A stretch of 64,000 bases of DNA from Flavobacterium sp. 270 (GCF_004368785.1 NZ_SODM01000002.1:124001-188000); one strand, 5' to 3'. Positions 18,001 to 27,153 are shown, counted from the first letter of the stretch. Made by a program: numbers and translations. Notes: generated by a model not told the origin, from the letters alone.

Positions 18001-20740
18001 TTCTGGTTTCCAGCATTCCGTAACGGTTTACTTCCGGCGATTTTACTCCAACATACGTTTTATATGGCGAATAAGTCGTTGCCATTGCATCCATACTGAA
18101 ATCACCGCCTTCTTCGTAAACTTTAGTAATAAAAGAAGCGCGAAGCATTCCCGGAGCCTGACCTTGCAGTTTTGGATTAATGTTTACAGTCGCTCTACCA
18201 TTGGCATCTAATTTTCCTGAAAATATATTGACTTCTTCTGTACTAAATCTGCGTACTAAATCATCAAAAGTATATTTTTCGTATCCTTTAAATGTTGTTT
18301 TTTGTTCCGAGAATTTAGCCTGCATTTCTACATTCAGATTCTTGGCAATTGCACCGTGTAACCAAGCAACTTCAAGATTGCTTGAATTTGGATAAGACGA
18401 AGATAATATTGCTCTCTGGAAACTGTTTTTAATTTTTAAACGATTTGGTTTTATCGTTTCTATTTTTATGTTCTTATAAAATTTTGCACCACCAACGCTT
18501 ACCATTGCTTCCCAGCTTCCTGTTGGCGCATCCTGATCTGTCGGCACAATAAAAGCGTAATGATTTAGCTCATTTGTCTTTTTAAAGATTTGATAAACAA
18601 CCTTTCCGCTTGGATCTGATAATCTGAATTTTATCGGATGTCCTTTTGGCAATTTATTCGAAGCATCATTTAAAATAAAAGACAAATACAAATTATCTCC
18701 CGGACGCCAAACGCCGCGTTCTCCATATATAAATCCTTTTAATCCTTTTTGAAGTGTTTCTCCCGCAACATTAAAATTACTTACAGACAGCGAATTTCCG
18801 TCGTCAAGTTTCACGTAAGTGGCTTGATCTCCTAGCGTTACAATAGCAAAATAAGCAAATTTATCGATTTGAAATGTTGCAATTCCTTCGCTGTTAGTTG
18901 CCATTGTAGCAATTTTTTGCTGTTGAAAGGTGTACAAATCTACCCTTGCATTCGAAACGGGTTCTGTTGTAATAATATTATTTACAGCAAATAAATACGA
19001 TTTATTCTCGCCTCTTTTGGCAATTACTCCTAAATCTGAAGCTAAAATATTGGTTGCAATTTTCGCATTGTAATAATATGAACCTGAACACGGATCCTGA
19101 CTTTCTCTCCATTCGTAATCATCATAATAATAATCGTCGTAAGAGTTCTGGCTGTAATTCACATCGTTTTCGTCCACTTCTTCTTCCTCTTCGTTTTCAT
19201 CAGAATCACTTGATGAACTGTCGCATTTATACAACGAGTATTTTCTTTTATACGAGAATTCTACTCTGTAAATTGCTCCTGGCTCGGGTTTAATTATTTT
19301 GGATAAATCCAGAGCAAAAGTGTTCCATTTTTTTAAATTGACCACTCTGTTTTCTTTCAGATTTATGGTTGTTTTGGCGACAGGCTGCGAAACTCTTTTT
19401 AAATTCTGCGAGCCGTTTAATTCGTTATTCTGTAGAAACTGCAGAATGTTATTTTTATAAATTTTATAAACCTTTACATCTACTGCGCTAAGATTGGCAG
19501 TTTCAAAATTCAGTTTTAAGTTATTTGAACTTGGCAGAATGGTTCCGTTTTTTACGAAACGCACACTTGGTTTTATCTGATCAAAAGAAATTTTCTGAGA
19601 ATAGTTCTCTTCCATTTTCTTGCCGTACTGACTTTCTATTCCCTGAAAAACTTCCAGTAATAATTCGCCCGATAAACTTTGTTCTGGTGCAGCTTCTTCT
19701 TCTACAACTTCTGGTTCATTTTCTACTGTTACTTCCGGCACTGCAACAGCCGCGCTATCTACAGCAACACTTGCAGAATCTACGGCAACAGAAGCAACAG
19801 GCTCTTCTACCACAGCTTCATGAATGACTTTTGGTGCTGGTTTTTCGTTACTAAAATATACTTTTAGTATGTTTCCCTGAGTCGAAAATTTTAAATTATT
19901 AGTATTTTGAATGGAGACTAAACCGGCAAAATCCTGTCCTTTTTCCAGCGGTTCAGAAAAATTAATCATAACAGATTGATTGTTTTCATCTGGAACTTCG
20001 ACTTTTACAATCTTAAATTGATTGATACTTGTAATTGGAAAGTTTATTTCGCCTTTTTGATCAATATCAAAATCATTTCCGTCGTAAGCGATTTCAATTT
20101 CACTTACTTCAGAGAAACGCTGTATATTATCTATAATAAATTTGAATTCTTTTCCTGATTTTACAGCATTATCAAACGTAATTTTCAGATCAGTTCCTTT
20201 CTGGCTTGCCGAAACTAGTTTTTGGGCCGTTTCGAGATCTATATCATCTGCCGTTTTTAATACACAATTTAAGTATTGAATTTCTTTACTACGAGATTGA
20301 ATATCCAGTGTATTTATTGTAAAATCCTGTTTGATGGTTTTTACGGTAAAATTGAATTTAGAAAGTTTTTCTTCTTGTTCTTTAGGAAGCGTAATTAGTT
20401 TATCTAAGTTTAAAGTAACCTGATATTCTGTTCCTGCTTTTAGTTTTTTCTCTGGAATAAAGGCAATTGTATTGCTGGAAAGTGCCACAACTTTACCTTT
20501 TACGCTTGGCGAAATATCAAATAAATCGTCGTCTAATTCTTCGTTGATTTTCCATTCTTTTTTATCGAAAGCCAAAACGACACGTATGTCGGATTGTGAG
20601 GGGACTATGCCGCCGGTAAAACTAGTTATGTACTCTTTGAATAATGAAAAATCGGAATTAAAATCGGCAGCTGATTTTCTGCCACAGGCTTGAAAAATAA
20701 AAAACACAAAAAATACGAGAACTAATCTTTTTACTTTCAC
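15056..20740 (-). CDS. Alpha-2-macroglobulin family lipoprotein with thioester motif
   Basis: 1894 residues from GTG 20740. Lipoprotein signal with lipobox IFQAC. The chain consists of many MG beta-sandwich domains, a bait-like region, the A2M domain and an alpha/alpha toroid domain (about 1440-1700). The thioester motif GCVEQ is intact near residue 1449, so it should trap proteases covalently. Two low-complexity stretches stand out: a Val/Ala/Glu-rich linker at about residues 300-350 with AVDSASVAVDSAAVAV-type repeats, and an acidic Asp/Glu/Ser/Tyr patch near 500-550. It precedes pbpC in the same direction, the classical bacterial A2M-PBP1C pair guarding the envelope. Longer than E. coli YfhM (about 1650). 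Confidence 0.94.
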   Translation of the reverse strand: MKVKRLVLVFFVFFIFQACGRKSAADFNSDFSLFKEYITSFTGGIVPSQSDIRVVLAFDKKEWKINEELDDDLFDISPSVKGKVVALSSNTIAFIPEKKLKAGTEYQVTLNLDKLITLPKEQEEKLSKFNFTVKTIKQDFTINTLDIQSRSKEIQYLNCVLKTADDIDLETAQKLVSASQKGTDLKITFDNAVKSGKEFKFIIDNIQRFSEVSEIEIAYDGNDFDIDQKGEINFPITSINQFKIVKVEVPDENNQSVMINFSEPLEKGQDFAGLVSIQNTNNLKFSTQGNILKVYFSNEKPAPKVIHEAVVEEPVASVAVDSASVAVDSAAVAVPEVTVENEPEVVEEEAAPEQSLSGELLLEVFQGIESQYGKKMEENYSQKISFDQIKPSVRFVKNGTILPSSNNLKLNFETANLSAVDVKVYKIYKNNILQFLQNNELNGSQNLKRVSQPVAKTTINLKENRVVNLKKWNTFALDLSKIIKPEPGAIYRVEFSYKRKYSLYKCDSSSSDSDENEEEEEVDENDVNYSQNSYDDYYYDDYEWRESQDPCSGSYYYNAKIATNILASDLGVIAKRGENKSYLFAVNNIITTEPVSNARVDLYTFQQQKIATMATNSEGIATFQIDKFAYFAIVTLGDQATYVKLDDGNSLSVSNFNVAGETLQKGLKGFIYGERGVWRPGDNLYLSFILNDASNKLPKGHPIKFRLSDPSGKVVYQIFKKTNELNHYAFIVPTDQDAPTGSWEAMVSVGGAKFYKNIKIETIKPNRLKIKNSFQRAILSSSYPNSSNLEVAWLHGAIAKNLNVEMQAKFSEQKTTFKGYEKYTFDDLVRRFSTEEVNIFSGKLDANGRATVNINPKLQGQAPGMLRASFITKVYEEGGDFSMDAMATTYSPYKTYVGVKSPEVNRYGMLETRTNNRFDIVTVDENGRPKAVRDLEVKVYKVEWRWWWDASSDNLSNYNSSEATTSYKTFKVNTDSSGKGSIQFALTDEEWGRYMIRVSDETGGHATALTVNIDWPIWSGKTRNTDASTANMLVFSTDKNDYAVGEKAQISFPSSEGGRALVSIENGSKVVQTLWVKTQKGETKVEVPITAAMAPNVYFNITLLQPHASTKNDSPIRMYGIVPIGVVDKNTKLEPALKMPDVLKPEQSFPVTVSEKSGKEMTYTIAIVDEGLLDLTRFKTPNAWDSFYVREALGVKTWDVYDDVIGAYGGKVNQIFSIGGDQDLGGGKAKKANRFKPVVIYLGPFKLEKGETKTHQVTLPKYIGSVRTMVVAGDAATSAYGSVEKATPVRSPLMVLASLPRKISPSEKVTIPVTVFATEKNIKNVKVQIKTSNGLKVIGNATQTVTFAQPDEKMAYFNLAVGSLTGIAKVQIVATFGSEKSSYDVEIDMTNPNPVTNTYTDVILEPNSSKTISWKTFGVSGSNKAKLEVSSMPTINLNGRLQYLIQYPHGCVEQTTSSVFPQLFLNDVADIDATRQQLIQKNVTAGITRLGSFQLSNGGFSYWQGNTIADDWGTSYAGHFLIEVEKKGYVLPINFKSKWTSYQKKEAKNWRFEPRYGNDLAQAYRLYTLALAGSSDLSSMNRLRETKGISNESKLRLAAAYVLAGQNSAASSLLLNSKIDEDSSDYNYYYYGSSDRNRAMALETMLLLNQKQKAFTMATKLAKNMASDQWMSTQTTAYCLYAMSKFSLNNGPKGIDVQFSKDGKAQSIKTNKTVADRSLVVKSGTNSITLKNNKKNTIYVRVLNTGILPIGQENVVQSNLSANIVFKNRKGGVINVSKIAQGTEFVAEVTIRNQKNERVENVALSQILPSGFEIVNTRFTDYGEATNNTADYIDIRDDRTNFYFGLKAGETKTFKILLNASYLGNYYLPGLQCEAMYDHTFLARTKGFWVEVVK

Positions 20741-20943
20741 TTTGAATAAAATTAACGGTTAGAAATTAAGATTGTATATAACGCTTTAGCATTTTACAAT
20801 TTAAAATCATAACTGTAAAATGTTAATTATATTACAGTAAATGTATGATATTTTTATTTTATTTTTAAGAAGAAAATTCGGTAAACGAATGTTAAATTTA
20901 TGTACAAAGATGAAAGTGATTTGTCTGAATGTAATCTACACCA

Positions 20944-21387
20944 TTATTTACGTTTTGACGCAAAAAAACGAATCATCAAATCGGCAGCTTCATTGGCCAT
21001 AACGCCAGAAACTACAGTTGTTTTAGGATGAAGTTTTGTTCCCATTGTCATAAAACCGCGTTGCTCGTCGCGCGCGCCAAAAACAATTTTTGTAATCTGG
21101 CTCCAGTACAATGCGCCAGCACACATTTGACAAGGCTCGAGTGTTACATACAAAGTACAATCTTTAAGGTATTTTCCGCCAAGAAAATTGGCTGCAGAAG
21201 TTATCGCCTGCATTTCAGCATGAGCGGTAACATCGTTTAATAATTCGGTTAGGTTGTGCGTTCTTGCAATAACTTTGTCAGCAACAACAATTATGGCTCC
21301 AACAGGAATTTCGCCTTTATCAAAAGCCATTTCAGCTTCTTGCAAAGCTTTCTTCATAAAATACTCGTCGGTGAAAGGATTTATCAT
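20944..21387 (-). CDS. tadA: tRNA(Arg) adenosine-34 deaminase
   Basis: 147 residues, the size of TadA. Zinc site: DVTAHAEMQAI (His plus proton-shuttle Glu) and TLEPCQMCAGAL (two Cys). It converts A34 of tRNA(Arg)ACG to inosine. MFMTMGTKLHP-like C-terminal helix present. Guanine deaminases share the fold, but FMKKALQEAEMAFDKGEIPVGAIIV is the TadA-type start. Monocistronic; the 200 nt upstream (20741-20943) hold no recognised element. Confidence 0.92.
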   Translation of the reverse strand: MINPFTDEYFMKKALQEAEMAFDKGEIPVGAIIVVADKVIARTHNLTELLNDVTAHAEMQAITSAANFLGGKYLKDCTLYVTLEPCQMCAGALYWSQITKIVFGARDEQRGFMTMGTKLHPKTTVVSGVMANEAADLMIRFFASKRK

Positions 21388-21448
21388 AATTGCAAAAATA
21401 CATTTTTAGTTAGTAATTTTTATTACATTTATTTTCTGATATTTAAAT

Positions 21449-22321
21449 ATGAGCACAAAACACAAAATCACCATTCCAGAACCCTGTCATGAAAACTGGG
21501 ACAAAATGACTCCAAAAGACAATGGAAGATTTTGTTTGAGCTGTTCTAAAACTGTAGTAGATTTTACCAAAATGATGTCTGAAGAAATTCAGCATTTTTT
21601 CATTCAAAATCAAAATGATAAAATATGCGGCAGATTTAAAAAATCGCAGTTAGATACGATTACAATTCAAATACCGACTCAAGTTTTATACTCACAAACC
21701 AATTATTACAAAATGTTTTTATTGGCTTTGTTTATCGCAATGGGAACTACTTTGTTTAGCTGTGCCGATAAAGAAGGAAATAAGAAAAAAATTGATAAAG
21801 TTGAAGTAGTAAAGGAAGAAACAATAAAAGAAGAAACGGATAGACATACAAGCCTAGGAATGCCACTACCAGAAAAGGATTCTTCTAACAATACCACTCA
21901 ACCAAAAATAGATAAAGAATCAAAAAATAGCCTAAAGACAAATAAGAAAGCCGTTTGTTCTCCTGAATCATCTTCTAAAAGCACAAAAGCACAAACGCCT
22001 AAAGAAGAACCTGTTTATAATGGAGGAGTTGCCATTGACACCAATGCAGAATTTCCAGGAGGAATTGAACAATTTTATAACTTTTTCGCGAAAGAATTTA
22101 AAAAACCTGAAAATTCAGGAATTTCAAAACTCAAAATTAACCTCTCATTTGCAGTCGAAAAAAACGGTTCTGCATCTTATCTCCAATCTGTTCCTGAAAT
22201 TGATAATGCTATCAAAGAAGAGATTATCAGGGTTTTAAATTCATGCCCTAAATGGCAGCCTGGAGAAATAAATGGTAAAAAAGTTAGAAGAATGTATTCA
22301 TTACCTTTAGTATTACAATAA
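21449..22321 (+). CDS. Membrane protein with N-terminal Cys module and C-terminal TonB-like domain
   Basis: 290 residues. The N-terminal about 60 residues carry PEPCHENWDKM and GRFCLSCSKTVVDF, a short Cys-rich module seen at the start of several Flavobacterium proteins and possibly zinc-binding. One hydrophobic helix follows (about 88-107, ALFIAMGTTLFSC), then a Lys/Glu-rich linker (110-180), and the last about 95 residues look like a TonB C-terminal domain (AEFPGGIEQFYNFFAKEF ... INLSFAVEKNGSASYLQ ... NSCPKWQPGEINGKKVRRMYSLPL). Probably cytoplasmic N terminus and periplasmic TonB-like end. No TonB proline stretch and no ExbB/D nearby, so energy transduction is not certain. Confidence 0.8.
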   Translation: MSTKHKITIPEPCHENWDKMTPKDNGRFCLSCSKTVVDFTKMMSEEIQHFFIQNQNDKICGRFKKSQLDTITIQIPTQVLYSQTNYYKMFLLALFIAMGTTLFSCADKEGNKKKIDKVEVVKEETIKEETDRHTSLGMPLPEKDSSNNTTQPKIDKESKNSLKTNKKAVCSPESSSKSTKAQTPKEEPVYNGGVAIDTNAEFPGGIEQFYNFFAKEFKKPENSGISKLKINLSFAVEKNGSASYLQSVPEIDNAIKEEIIRVLNSCPKWQPGEINGKKVRRMYSLPLVLQ

Positions 22322-22380
22322 AGGTTCTTCTAAGATCGCAGTAATAAAATTAAAACCGTAAATTTGTTTTTTATCTTAAA

Positions 22381-24168
22381 ATGAAAAGCAATTTAATCTC
22401 CAACATAAACAATCCAGCCGATTTACGTTTACTCGACGAAACTCAATTACCAGAATTGGCAAAAGAATTACGTGATTTTATTATTGATATTGTTTCGGTA
22501 AAAGAAGGGCATTTGGGCGCAAGTTTAGGCGTTGTAGAGCTTACAATCGCTTTGCATTATGTTTTTAATACACCCAAAGATTTATTGGTTTGGGATGTTG
22601 GACACCAAGCTTACGGACATAAAATCCTAACAGAAAGAAAAGAGAATTTCCATACTAACAGACAACTCGGTGGAATTTCCGGCTTTCCCAAAAGAGCTGA
22701 AAGCATTTACGATACTTTTGGCGTTGGCCATTCTTCTACTTCTATTTCTGCTGCGCTTGGAATGGCGATTGCATCCAAATTAAAAGGCGAAATCAACAAA
22801 GAGCATATTGCGGTTATTGGCGATGCTTCTATCGCTTCTGGAATGGCGTTTGAAGGTTTGAATCACGCAGGGGTTACAGATGCCAATATTTTGGTTGTTT
22901 TGAATGACAATGCAATCGGAATTGATCCAAGTGTTGGCGCTTTAAAAAAATATCTGACTGCTGTAAAAAACGGAAAAAACCCAAAACAGAATAATATTAT
23001 AAAGTCTTTAAATTTTGATTATTCTGGACCGATTGACGGTCATGATCTTCCGGCTTTGATTAAAGAATTAAATCGATTAAAAAAGATAAAAGGCCCAAAA
23101 TTTCTTCATATTGTAACTACAAAAGGAAAGGGTTTACAACAGGCCGAAGAAAATCAGGTAAAATATCATGCTCCGGGAAAGTTTGACGCTTCTACGGGCG
23201 AACTTCAATTAAAATCCGAAGAAAATTTACCTCCAAAATATCAGGATGTTTTTGGTTTAACGATTTTAGATTTAGCCAAAAAGAATCCAAAAATTATCGG
23301 AATCACGCCGGCAATGCCGTCCGGAAGTTCCTTAAAATTTATGATGGACGAAATTCCGGAACGTGCTTTTGATGTCGGAATTGCAGAACAACATGCGGTA
23401 ACTCTTGCAGCTGGAATGGCAACGCAAGGTATGATTGTGTATTGCAATATTTACTCTACTTTTTTACAACGCGCTTATGATCAGGTTATTCACGATGTAG
23501 CATTGCAGAATCTGCCTGTTATTTTCTGTTTAGACCGAGCTGGTTTGGTTGGCGAAGATGGAGCGACACATCATGGTATTTTTGATATTGCTTATTTACG
23601 CGCAGTTCCGAATATGATTGTTTTTGCACCAATTAATGAAATTGCACTTCAAAATATTTTATACACGGCTCAATTGGGATTAGATCATCCGATCGCGATT
23701 CGATATCCGAGAGGTCGCGGTGTTATTGCGGATTGGGAAGTAAAAAATTTCGGACACTATCAATTAATTGAGATTGGAAAAGCAAATTGCTTAAAAAAAG
23801 GAACGAAAATTGCTGTGCTATCAACGGGAACTATCGGAAACAACGTAACGCTGGCAATAAACGAATGTATAAATTCTGAAGCTATCGCGCATTACGATTT
23901 TCCTTTTGTTAAACCACTAGACAACAATCTTTTAATTGATATTTTTTCTAGTTTCGAACGCATTATTACTATTGAAGACGGAACTATAAAAGGAGGTTTT
24001 GGAAGTGCTGTTTTGGAGTTTGCAGCCATGCATAATTTTAAAAATAAAATAGAAGTTTTGGGTATTCCTGACGCTTTTATTGAGCATGGAACCGTAAATC
24101 AACTACAACAATTGTGCAAAATTGACGTTAAAAGTTTGATAAATCTTTTTTCTAACGATGTAAAATAA
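22381..24168 (+). CDS. dxs: 1-deoxy-D-xylulose-5-phosphate synthase
   Basis: 595 residues. Condenses pyruvate and glyceraldehyde 3-phosphate in the non-mevalonate isoprenoid pathway, with thiamine diphosphate. Seen: VKEGHLGASLGVVELTIALHYVF, WDVGHQAYGHKILTER (catalytic His region), the ThDP-binding GDASIASGMAFEGLNHAG ... NDNAIGI, the Pyr domain GIAEQHAVTLAAGMA and LDRAGLVGEDGATHHG, and a transketolase C domain. Slightly shorter than E. coli Dxs (620). The ThDP motif reads GDAS instead of GDGA, as I recall from other Bacteroidota. Confidence 0.95.
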   Translation: MKSNLISNINNPADLRLLDETQLPELAKELRDFIIDIVSVKEGHLGASLGVVELTIALHYVFNTPKDLLVWDVGHQAYGHKILTERKENFHTNRQLGGISGFPKRAESIYDTFGVGHSSTSISAALGMAIASKLKGEINKEHIAVIGDASIASGMAFEGLNHAGVTDANILVVLNDNAIGIDPSVGALKKYLTAVKNGKNPKQNNIIKSLNFDYSGPIDGHDLPALIKELNRLKKIKGPKFLHIVTTKGKGLQQAEENQVKYHAPGKFDASTGELQLKSEENLPPKYQDVFGLTILDLAKKNPKIIGITPAMPSGSSLKFMMDEIPERAFDVGIAEQHAVTLAAGMATQGMIVYCNIYSTFLQRAYDQVIHDVALQNLPVIFCLDRAGLVGEDGATHHGIFDIAYLRAVPNMIVFAPINEIALQNILYTAQLGLDHPIAIRYPRGRGVIADWEVKNFGHYQLIEIGKANCLKKGTKIAVLSTGTIGNNVTLAINECINSEAIAHYDFPFVKPLDNNLLIDIFSSFERIITIEDGTIKGGFGSAVLEFAAMHNFKNKIEVLGIPDAFIEHGTVNQLQQLCKIDVKSLINLFSNDVK

Positions 24169-24198
24169 TTATTTTGCAGCACCAAAAAAAATACCAAA

Positions 24199-25200
24199 AT
24201 GAAATTATTGCGTTTTACCTTTCTGCTTCTATTACTTTTTTGTACCTCTAATAACTTTGCTCAAATTATTAAAACAACTTTAGGTCCAGATCAAACTCCG
24301 CCTCCGCCTTCTAACTGGAGTAAAAAGAATCAAATTGGTTTTGACATTTCTGAAATTGCATTTGTGAATTGGAGTGCAGGGGGAACAAGTTCTGTTTCAG
24401 GTTTATTTAAGGGTGAATTTAATAGAACTTACGCAAAAAAGAATCATAAATGGGTAAATGAGCTTATTGTAAAATATGGCTTAAACAAACAGGACGGTAT
24501 CGAATTGAGAAAAACAGATGATGCGATGCAGTTTAACTCTACGTACGGATTTAGAAAAGATACGCTTTCAAACTGGTATTATTCTGCTAAATTAAATTTT
24601 AATACGCAGTTTACAGACGGTTACAATTATCCAAATCGAGATGTTGCCATTTCTAAACCTTTTGCACCAGCGTATATCTTTTTAGGAGCTGGAGCTGAGA
24701 ACTCAAATAAAGCCAAAAACAGAGTGTTTTATTTCTCTCCAATTACATTAAAAACCACTTTGGTTTTAGATCAATACTTAGCAAATCAAGGAGCTTTTGG
24801 TGTTAAAAAAGCAGTTTATATGGCTGACCCTCTTAATCCTGATGCTCAAATTCTGGTTGAAGAAGGACAGAAAGTAAAAGCCGAATTTGGTATTTTATTT
24901 ACTGGATACATGAAAACGGAAATCTACAAAAACGTCTTCTATGAAAACAGATTAAGTTTATATACCGATTATCTTAACCGTTTTGGGAATGTTGATATTG
25001 ATTACGACACAAAATTAGATCTTGTCGTAAATGCTTATGTAAAAGCAAATATCGGGCTTCACCTTGTCTATGATGATGATATCAAAACCAAAAAAGATGT
25101 TGTTGACCCTGTAACAGGATCAACAAGTCAGGTTAATGACGGGCCAAGAATGCAGCTTCGCCAGGTTTTAGGAGTTGGTTTAGTATATGCTTTTCAGTAA
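24199..25200 (+). CDS. DUF3078-type exported protein
   Basis: 333 residues with a signal peptide (about 22 residues, ending NNFA). The mature protein has the pattern of an outer-membrane or secreted beta-rich protein: WSKKNQIGFDISEIAFVNWSAGGTSSVSGLFKGEFNRTYAKKNHKW, which I associate with DUF3078 proteins of Bacteroidota. Starts 30 nt after dxs and may share its transcript. Its stop codon directly abuts the stop of dgt on the other strand. Function unknown. Confidence 0.82.
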   Translation: MKLLRFTFLLLLLFCTSNNFAQIIKTTLGPDQTPPPPSNWSKKNQIGFDISEIAFVNWSAGGTSSVSGLFKGEFNRTYAKKNHKWVNELIVKYGLNKQDGIELRKTDDAMQFNSTYGFRKDTLSNWYYSAKLNFNTQFTDGYNYPNRDVAISKPFAPAYIFLGAGAENSNKAKNRVFYFSPITLKTTLVLDQYLANQGAFGVKKAVYMADPLNPDAQILVEEGQKVKAEFGILFTGYMKTEIYKNVFYENRLSLYTDYLNRFGNVDIDYDTKLDLVVNAYVKANIGLHLVYDDDIKTKKDVVDPVTGSTSQVNDGPRMQLRQVLGVGLVYAFQ

Positions 25201-26547
25201 TTAATTCGGTTTTCTTCCGTTAATCATTTCGAATAATTCCAACGCATTTCCGTCTGTTAAAAGTGAAACATAATGACAGATATGAAGCAAACGCTCGTAT
25301 AAATTAGTTTTGTCTAAATGGTGTTTTTCTGGCAGCATTTTTAGAATTAATTTATCGTAGTTTGACGCTGTTCCTTCGTATTTGTTATTAAAAGCAGTGA
25401 TGAATTTATCTAACAAGGTTTGAATTATTTGATAACCAACAATTTCTTTCTCAATAACTTCACGGCTTTGGTAAATTTTGCTGACACTCAAATTGATAAT
25501 ATCATCCATTTGAGCTTTGTATTTACTTTTATCCGTTAAAGCATAAGGAAAATTTCCGGCTAAAATTGCTTCTTCATTTTCGATAAAAACACTTACGGCA
25601 TCATTTATTAAAGTTCCAATTGCAAGCGCTCGCAAATAACTTATGCGGTCTTCTTTGGTTGTTAATGTTTTGTATTTTGCAACGCCAATATTGTCTTTTA
25701 CCAATTTTATAAGGTATTCTAAAGCATAATCTTCAGAAACTAAACCAAGATTTATTCCGTCTTCAAAATCGATAATCGTATAGCAAATATCATCTGCAGC
25801 TTCTACTAAATAGGCCAAAGGATGTCTTTCAAAACCAATATCATCGCCAGATTTATTGGCAATCATACCCATATCTTTGGCTACTTCTTCAAAAAACGCT
25901 TTGTCGGTTTGAAAGAAACCATATTTTTTATCGGCAATATTTGAAGTTGGTTTTTTAGGAAGACTTTCTTTTGGATATTTCATAAACGCACCCAAAGTGG
26001 CATAAGAAATTCTCAAACCGCCTTCTATTCCCGGGCGACTTGCTGTAAGTACAGAAAATCCGTTTGCATTTCCTTCAAAATCTACTAAATCCTGCCATTG
26101 TTTGGCAGTTAACTGGTCTTTATATTTTTTTCCGTTTCCGATAGAAAAATATTCTCCAATGGCTTTTTCACCAGAATGTCCAAAAGGAGGGTTCCCGATG
26201 TCGTGCGCCAAAGATGCGGCTGCAACAATTGCCCCAAAATCATTCATGTGATAACCATGAACTTCTTTTAAATACGGATATTTTTCGATGATTTTTTTTC
26301 CAACCAAACGACCTAATGAACGGCCTACAACAGAAACTTCTAAACTATGCGTAAGGCGCGTGTGCACAAAATCTGTTTTAGAAAGTGGAATTACCTGTGT
26401 CTTATCCTGCAACGATCTAAATGCAGCCGAAAATATAATTCGGTCATAATCTACCTCAAAACCTAAACGGGTATCATCTTGTTCTATACGTAATCTTTTG
26501 CCTGTGTCGCCTTGTTTTTTTAGAGATAAAAGTTGTTCCCAGTTCAT
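25201..26547 (-). CDS. dgt: Deoxyguanosinetriphosphate triphosphohydrolase
   Basis: 448 residues of the HD superfamily. The metal site is spread over RLTHSLEVSVVGRSLG, SLAHDIGNPPFGHSGEKAI (His-Asp pair) and the later EAADDICYTIIDFEDGI. The start EQDDTRLGFEVDYDRIIFSAAFRSLQDKTQV is the typical Dgt N terminus. It hydrolyses dGTP to deoxyguanosine and triphosphate and helps control dNTP pools; related enzymes also restrict phages, but nothing here points to that. Convergent with the DUF3078 gene with no spacer. Confidence 0.93.
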   Translation of the reverse strand: MNWEQLLSLKKQGDTGKRLRIEQDDTRLGFEVDYDRIIFSAAFRSLQDKTQVIPLSKTDFVHTRLTHSLEVSVVGRSLGRLVGKKIIEKYPYLKEVHGYHMNDFGAIVAAASLAHDIGNPPFGHSGEKAIGEYFSIGNGKKYKDQLTAKQWQDLVDFEGNANGFSVLTASRPGIEGGLRISYATLGAFMKYPKESLPKKPTSNIADKKYGFFQTDKAFFEEVAKDMGMIANKSGDDIGFERHPLAYLVEAADDICYTIIDFEDGINLGLVSEDYALEYLIKLVKDNIGVAKYKTLTTKEDRISYLRALAIGTLINDAVSVFIENEEAILAGNFPYALTDKSKYKAQMDDIINLSVSKIYQSREVIEKEIVGYQIIQTLLDKFITAFNNKYEGTASNYDKLILKMLPEKHHLDKTNLYERLLHICHYVSLLTDGNALELFEMINGRKPN

Positions 26548-26623
26548 TATAATTGTAGATTTCTGATTTTAGACTTTAGATTGAAAGGTCAAAAATACGT
26601 TTTATTTTAGGATTATTTAAATT

Positions 26624-26908
26624 CTAAAACTCCAACGCCGTACTGTGTTTAATTTCGCCCATTACAAAAATACTGTTCGTGTTTCCAATGTTTTCTATTG
26701 TCGATAATTTATTCATTACAAAATCCTGATAACCAACCATATCCTGAACCAGAATCTTCAGCATAAAATCGTAATCTCCGGCAATATTATAACATTCTAT
26801 TATTTCTGGAAGCGTAACAATGTCTTTTACAAAATTGCTTCCAACATTTCTGGCGTGTTCTTTTAGACGCACATTACAAAAAACCGTCATAGCGGGTTGC
26901 AGCGGCAC
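26624..26908 (-). pseudogene. Truncated Lrp/AsnC regulator: ligand-binding half only
   Basis: About 89-94 residues: VFCNVRLKEHARNVGSNFVKD, then ECYNIAGDYDFMLKILVQDM and IENIGNTNSIFVMGEIK. This is the RAM (effector-binding, oligomerisation) domain of an Lrp/AsnC protein, which normally follows a 60-residue helix-turn-helix. Upstream in frame there is only KVKGLTKLQFQPLLSFLVPLQP with no HTH and a stop at about 26975; no other frame restores it. First usable starts are GTG 26908 or ATG 26890. The 5' half has been lost or replaced. It could still be translated as a stand-alone RAM protein. Confidence 0.75.
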
Positions 26909-26977
26909 AAGAAATGAGAGCAGCGGTTGAAACTGCAGTTTAGTTAATCCTTTTACTTTAATAATTTTTGTTTTTTA

Positions 26978-27041
26978 TTGCCAGCTGGTAAAGTCGAAAT
27001 CTTGTAGTTATAAATTGTTTCGATTTTATTAGCTGGCATTA
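26978..27041. repeat. Imperfect inverted repeat between lrp fragment and ATPase gene
   Basis: TTGCCAGCTGGTAAAGTCGAAA (26978-26999) pairs with the complement of 27020-27041 at 18 or more of 22 positions around a loop of about 20 nt; T-rich on both sides. It may be an old bidirectional terminator or an element end. Confidence 0.6.
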
Positions 27042-27127
27042 TTTTTATTTGTAAAATTGTTTTAGAATATTCTGTTATAAATTCTTTTGAATGTCTTTTT
27101 TTAGTAAAATTCTTAAGAAACACTATC

Positions 27128-27153
27128 TTGTTATTTAAATTAAATTATATTTG
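27128..27153 (+). promoter_or_regulatory. Possible promoter of the P-loop ATPase gene
   Basis: TATATTTG (27146-27153) is a full -7 box, 52 nt before the ATG. The nearest TTG (27128-27130) is only 15 nt upstream of it, shorter than usual. Confidence 0.55.

Noticed and set aside
25201..26547. dgt as an anti-phage dNTP-depleting defence gene
   Set aside because: The sequence is a standard housekeeping dGTPase and is not located in a defence cluster.
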